Shown here piece by piece: positions 3,399 to 5,196 of a DNA stretch of 5,196 nucleotides. Location of the stretch: the NCBI GenBank assembly GCA_026397895.1, contig JAPLTZ010000062.1:1-5196 (forward strand), written 5' to 3'. The DNA comes from Verrucomicrobiota bacterium. Lineage in GTDB: Bacteria > Verrucomicrobiota > Verrucomicrobiia > Limisphaerales > JAFMIX01. Below the pieces are notes generated by a model. The model made no database searches, was not told the DNA's origin, and was given only the letters and a program-made list of their open reading frames with translations. Position numbers and translations under genes: made by a program. The stretch's first letter is position 1. Every line of letters begins with the position of its first letter.

Positions 3399-5196
3399 TC
3401 AGACAATCTCCACCGGACACTTCGGCAGCGCGTCGAGGAACGCCTGACCGTATTGCTTCAGCAGAATCCGGTTGTCGAGCACGACGATGATGCCGGTGTC
3501 GGTCTTGGTGCGGATGAGCCGCCCCACGCCCTGGCGGAATTTCAGGATTGCTTCCGGCAACGAGAATTCGCCGAAGGAATTTCCGCCGCGCGCCTCGATG
3601 GCCTCGATGCGCGCCTCGATGAGCGGATGGTCCGGCACGGCGAACGGCAGCCGCGTGATGATGACGTTGCTCAACGCCTCGCCGGGCACATCCACGCCCT
3701 GCCAGAAGCTGTCCGTGCCGAACAACACCGAGTCCGTATCGTCCTTGAACTTCTCCAGCATCGTCGAGCGCGGCGTGCCCGTGCCCTGCACGAACAGTTC
3801 CAGCTTCAGCTTCTCGAAAAACGGCCGCATCCGGTCGGCGACGTCTTGCATGAGCTTGTAGCTGGTGAACAGCACGAACGCTTTGCCGTGCGTCTGCTTG
3901 ATGAAGTGCGCGATCCAGTGCTCCAGCGCCTCGGCGTAGCCGGGCTCGCGCGGGTCGGGCATTTTTTTCACGGCGAACAATTTCATCTGCTTCTCGTAAT
4001 CGAACGGCGTGCCGACTTGGAGTTGCGTCGCCGCTTCACAGCCGACTCGTTTTGAAAAATAATTCAGCGGCGACGTCGAGGGTCGAGGGTCGAGGGTCGA
4101 GCGCTTCTTCCGGCCCTCGTCTTTCGGCTCTCGGCTCTCGACCACGGCCCGCGCCGTCGTCGCCAGCGTCGCGCTGGTCATGATGATGCTCGTGTCGCTC
4201 TCGAACAGGCGGCGGCGCAGGAATTCCGCCACGTCGATTGGCGCGGCGTTGAGCGTGAGATTTTTGTGCGTCTTGCCGCTGCGCTCCACCCAGTAAACGT
4301 GGTCCTCCTGGCCTTGCTCCAGAAATTCCTTCACCTCGTTGCGCAGCTCGGCGAGGCGGCGGTTGCATTCCACCAGCTCCAGCCCGATGTCCTTGTCCTC
4401 GCTCAGCTTGATCAGATCGCTCACCGACTCGCGCAACTTCTGGATCGGCAGCGTGACGTTGTCCTGCACCAGCTCGGCGCGGCGGATGCGCAGTTCGCTC
4501 CACGCGCGGCGACGGGCGGAATTGCTTTCGCCGCCGGAGAATTTTGGCTTCGCTGTCGCCGAGATTTCCTCGCACACAGCCTCGACGTTGTCGAAAAATT
4601 TGTCGGACTCGCTCAGGATGTCGGCGACGAGTTTCACCGCGCCGCCTTTGCGAAGTGTGGCGAGCAGGCCCTTTTCCGTGCGCGGATTCCACAGGCGATT
4701 GAGCGCGTAGCGCACCTGCCCGCTCGACACGCTCAGGCCGATGTGCCGCGACGCCACGCTCTCCATCGTGTGGGCCTCATCGAAGATGACGAAGTCGTTC
4801 TTGAACAAAACGCCGCCCTCCTGCTCCTCGTCCACGCCGCCGAGCAGCGTGAAGAACAGCGTGTGGTTCAGCACCAGCACGTCGGACGACAGGATGCGGT
4901 TGCGCGCCCGCTGAAAAAAACAGGCCTCGTGATCCTTCGCGAAATCGGATTGATGTCCGCAAACTTTCGGCGAGCACAGCCCGCGCTCCGAGCAAACCTG
5001 CGCCCAGACTTTTGGGTCGGGCTCGATCTCGAAGTCCGAGAGGCTGCCGTCCTTAGTTTCCTTGGACCACTCGTAGATGCGCTGCAATTCCTCCGCCTCG
5101 GACGACGTGAAGAGGTTGCCGCTCTGCTGCATCGCTTTTTGCAGCCGGCGCGTGCAGAGATAATTCGCGCGGCCCTTGAGCATGGTGAAGTTGAAC
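3399..5196 (-). CDS. dinG: DinG/XPD-family Fe-S ATP-dependent DNA helicase, N-terminus outside window
   Basis: Superfamily 2 helicases of this type (DinG, YoaA, XPD) unwind DNA 5'-3' with an Fe-S cluster domain and act in repair and replication-conflict resolution. The frame is open to the window edge (FNFT precedes the first visible Met, at 5183), and the Q-motif and Walker A are missing, so the true start lies outside. Numbering from Met5183, the visible 594 residues show KGRANYLC (Cys10) and Cys70, Cys75 and Cys88 as likely cluster ligands. Then come DEAH (135-138, motif II), TSATL (336-340, motif III), LFTSY (438-442, motif IV), GTDSFWQGVDVPGE (489-502, motif V) and QGVGRLIRT (551-559, motif VI). 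An RBS cannot be judged. Residues about 342-372, after SATL, contain a repeat-encoded insert (ESREPKDEGRKK, STLDPRPST). No exonuclease domain can be assessed, so the symbol is family-level. The gene runs convergent to the oxidoreductase gene. Confidence 0.93.
   Translation of the reverse strand, partial: FNFTMLKGRANYLCTRRLQKAMQQSGNLFTSSEAEELQRIYEWSKETKDGSLSDFEIEPDPKVWAQVCSERGLCSPKVCGHQSDFAKDHEACFFQRARNRILSSDVLVLNHTLFFTLLGGVDEEQEGGVLFKNDFVIFDEAHTMESVASRHIGLSVSSGQVRYALNRLWNPRTEKGLLATLRKGGAVKLVADILSESDKFFDNVEAVCEEISATAKPKFSGGESNSARRRAWSELRIRRAELVQDNVTLPIQKLRESVSDLIKLSEDKDIGLELVECNRRLAELRNEVKEFLEQGQEDHVYWVERSGKTHKNLTLNAAPIDVAEFLRRRLFESDTSIIMTSATLATTARAVVESREPKDEGRKKRSTLDPRPSTSPLNYFSKRVGCEAATQLQVGTPFDYEKQMKLFAVKKMPDPREPGYAEALEHWIAHFIKQTHGKAFVLFTSYKLMQDVADRMRPFFEKLKLELFVQGTGTPRSTMLEKFKDDTDSVLFGTDSFWQGVDVPGEALSNVIITRLPFAVPDHPLIEARIEAIEARGGNSFGEFSLPEAILKFRQGVGRLIRTKTDTGIIVVLDNRILLKQYGQAFLDALPKCPVEIV
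4075..4142. repeat. Heptanucleotide repeat cluster translated inside the helicase gene
   Basis: Four tandem heptamers GTCGAGG cover 4075-4102 (the last ends in C). After a 24-nt spacer, 4121-4142 carries heptamer-spaced CTCTCGG-type units. As inverted arms, 4075-4096 and 4121-4142 match at 16 of 22 positions, and all six mismatches are transitions. The unit length of seven is not a multiple of three, so three units give a seven-residue peptide repeat (STLDPRP). It is read on the minus strand as helicase residues 348-370. It differs in sequence from the 62-168/3282-3391 family. Confidence 0.8.

Noticed and set aside
3391..3407. Palindrome GACAATTGTC followed by a direct repeat of GACAAT beside repeat copy 2, a possible target-site duplication
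   Set aside because: Both GACAAT copies lie on the same side of the element, with no matching copy at the left end, so it is not a target duplication.
2131..3420. A long open frame on the minus strand opposite the oxidoreductase gene
   Set aside because: It is Arg/His-rich shadow translation of GC-rich coding DNA; the plus strand has clear family motifs (EKP, GGG...D) and a signal peptide.
3348..4055. A 235-codon plus-strand frame opposite the helicase 3' half
   Set aside because: The minus strand encodes helicase motifs IV-VI over the same bases; the plus-strand peptide is biased in composition and has no recognisable domain.

Overview
The window is a 5.2-kb piece of bacterial chromosome, mostly GC-rich (about 65% where I counted), carrying five protein genes. 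Two are cut by the window edges. The likely source is a member of the Verrucomicrobiota, near the Pedosphaera/Limisphaerales group. This rests on protein style (a secreted Gfo/Idh/MocA oxidoreductase, and a Dus variant with RGAFYDPWIFQRT), weak Shine-Dalgarno sequences, and interspersed palindromic repeats that read SAAVPAAA. It is inference, not a database result.

Layout: (1) 2-532 (+) is the 3' part of a tRNA-dihydrouridine synthase gene, interrupted in frame by a palindromic repeat (62-168). (2) 533-683 is non-coding, with a 9-nt tandem repeat and a possible RNA hairpin. (3) 684-1487 (+) is a markedly AT-richer gene (about 46% GC in sampled lines) for a three-TM protein with a globular C-terminal domain. 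(4) 1471-2079 (-) is a seven-TM protein with a two-fold, PQ-loop/SWEET-like layout, converging on gene 3 with a 17-bp overlap. (5) 2080-2160 is a short divergent promoter gap. (6) 2161-3270 (+) is a Sec-exported Gfo/Idh/MocA oxidoreductase. (7) 3271-3398 is a convergent gap almost filled by a second copy of the palindromic repeat (3282-3391). (8) 3399-5196 (-) is a DinG/XPD-type Fe-S DNA helicase without its N-terminus, with a 7-nt-period repeat inserted in frame just after its SATL motif.

The genes do not form an evident pathway: orientation alternates and functions are unrelated (tRNA modification, membrane proteins, periplasmic redox enzyme, DNA repair helicase). The most notable content is the repeats. 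Two diverged copies of one roughly 107-110 bp element can be recognised by matching end hairpins, near-equal spacers and a shared spacer core, with the hairpin stems varying in a compensatory way. One copy lies in an intergenic gap and the other is translated inside a conserved enzyme. A different heptanucleotide repeat is translated inside the helicase. I see no CRISPR array, tRNA, rRNA, transposase, phage gene or defence system.
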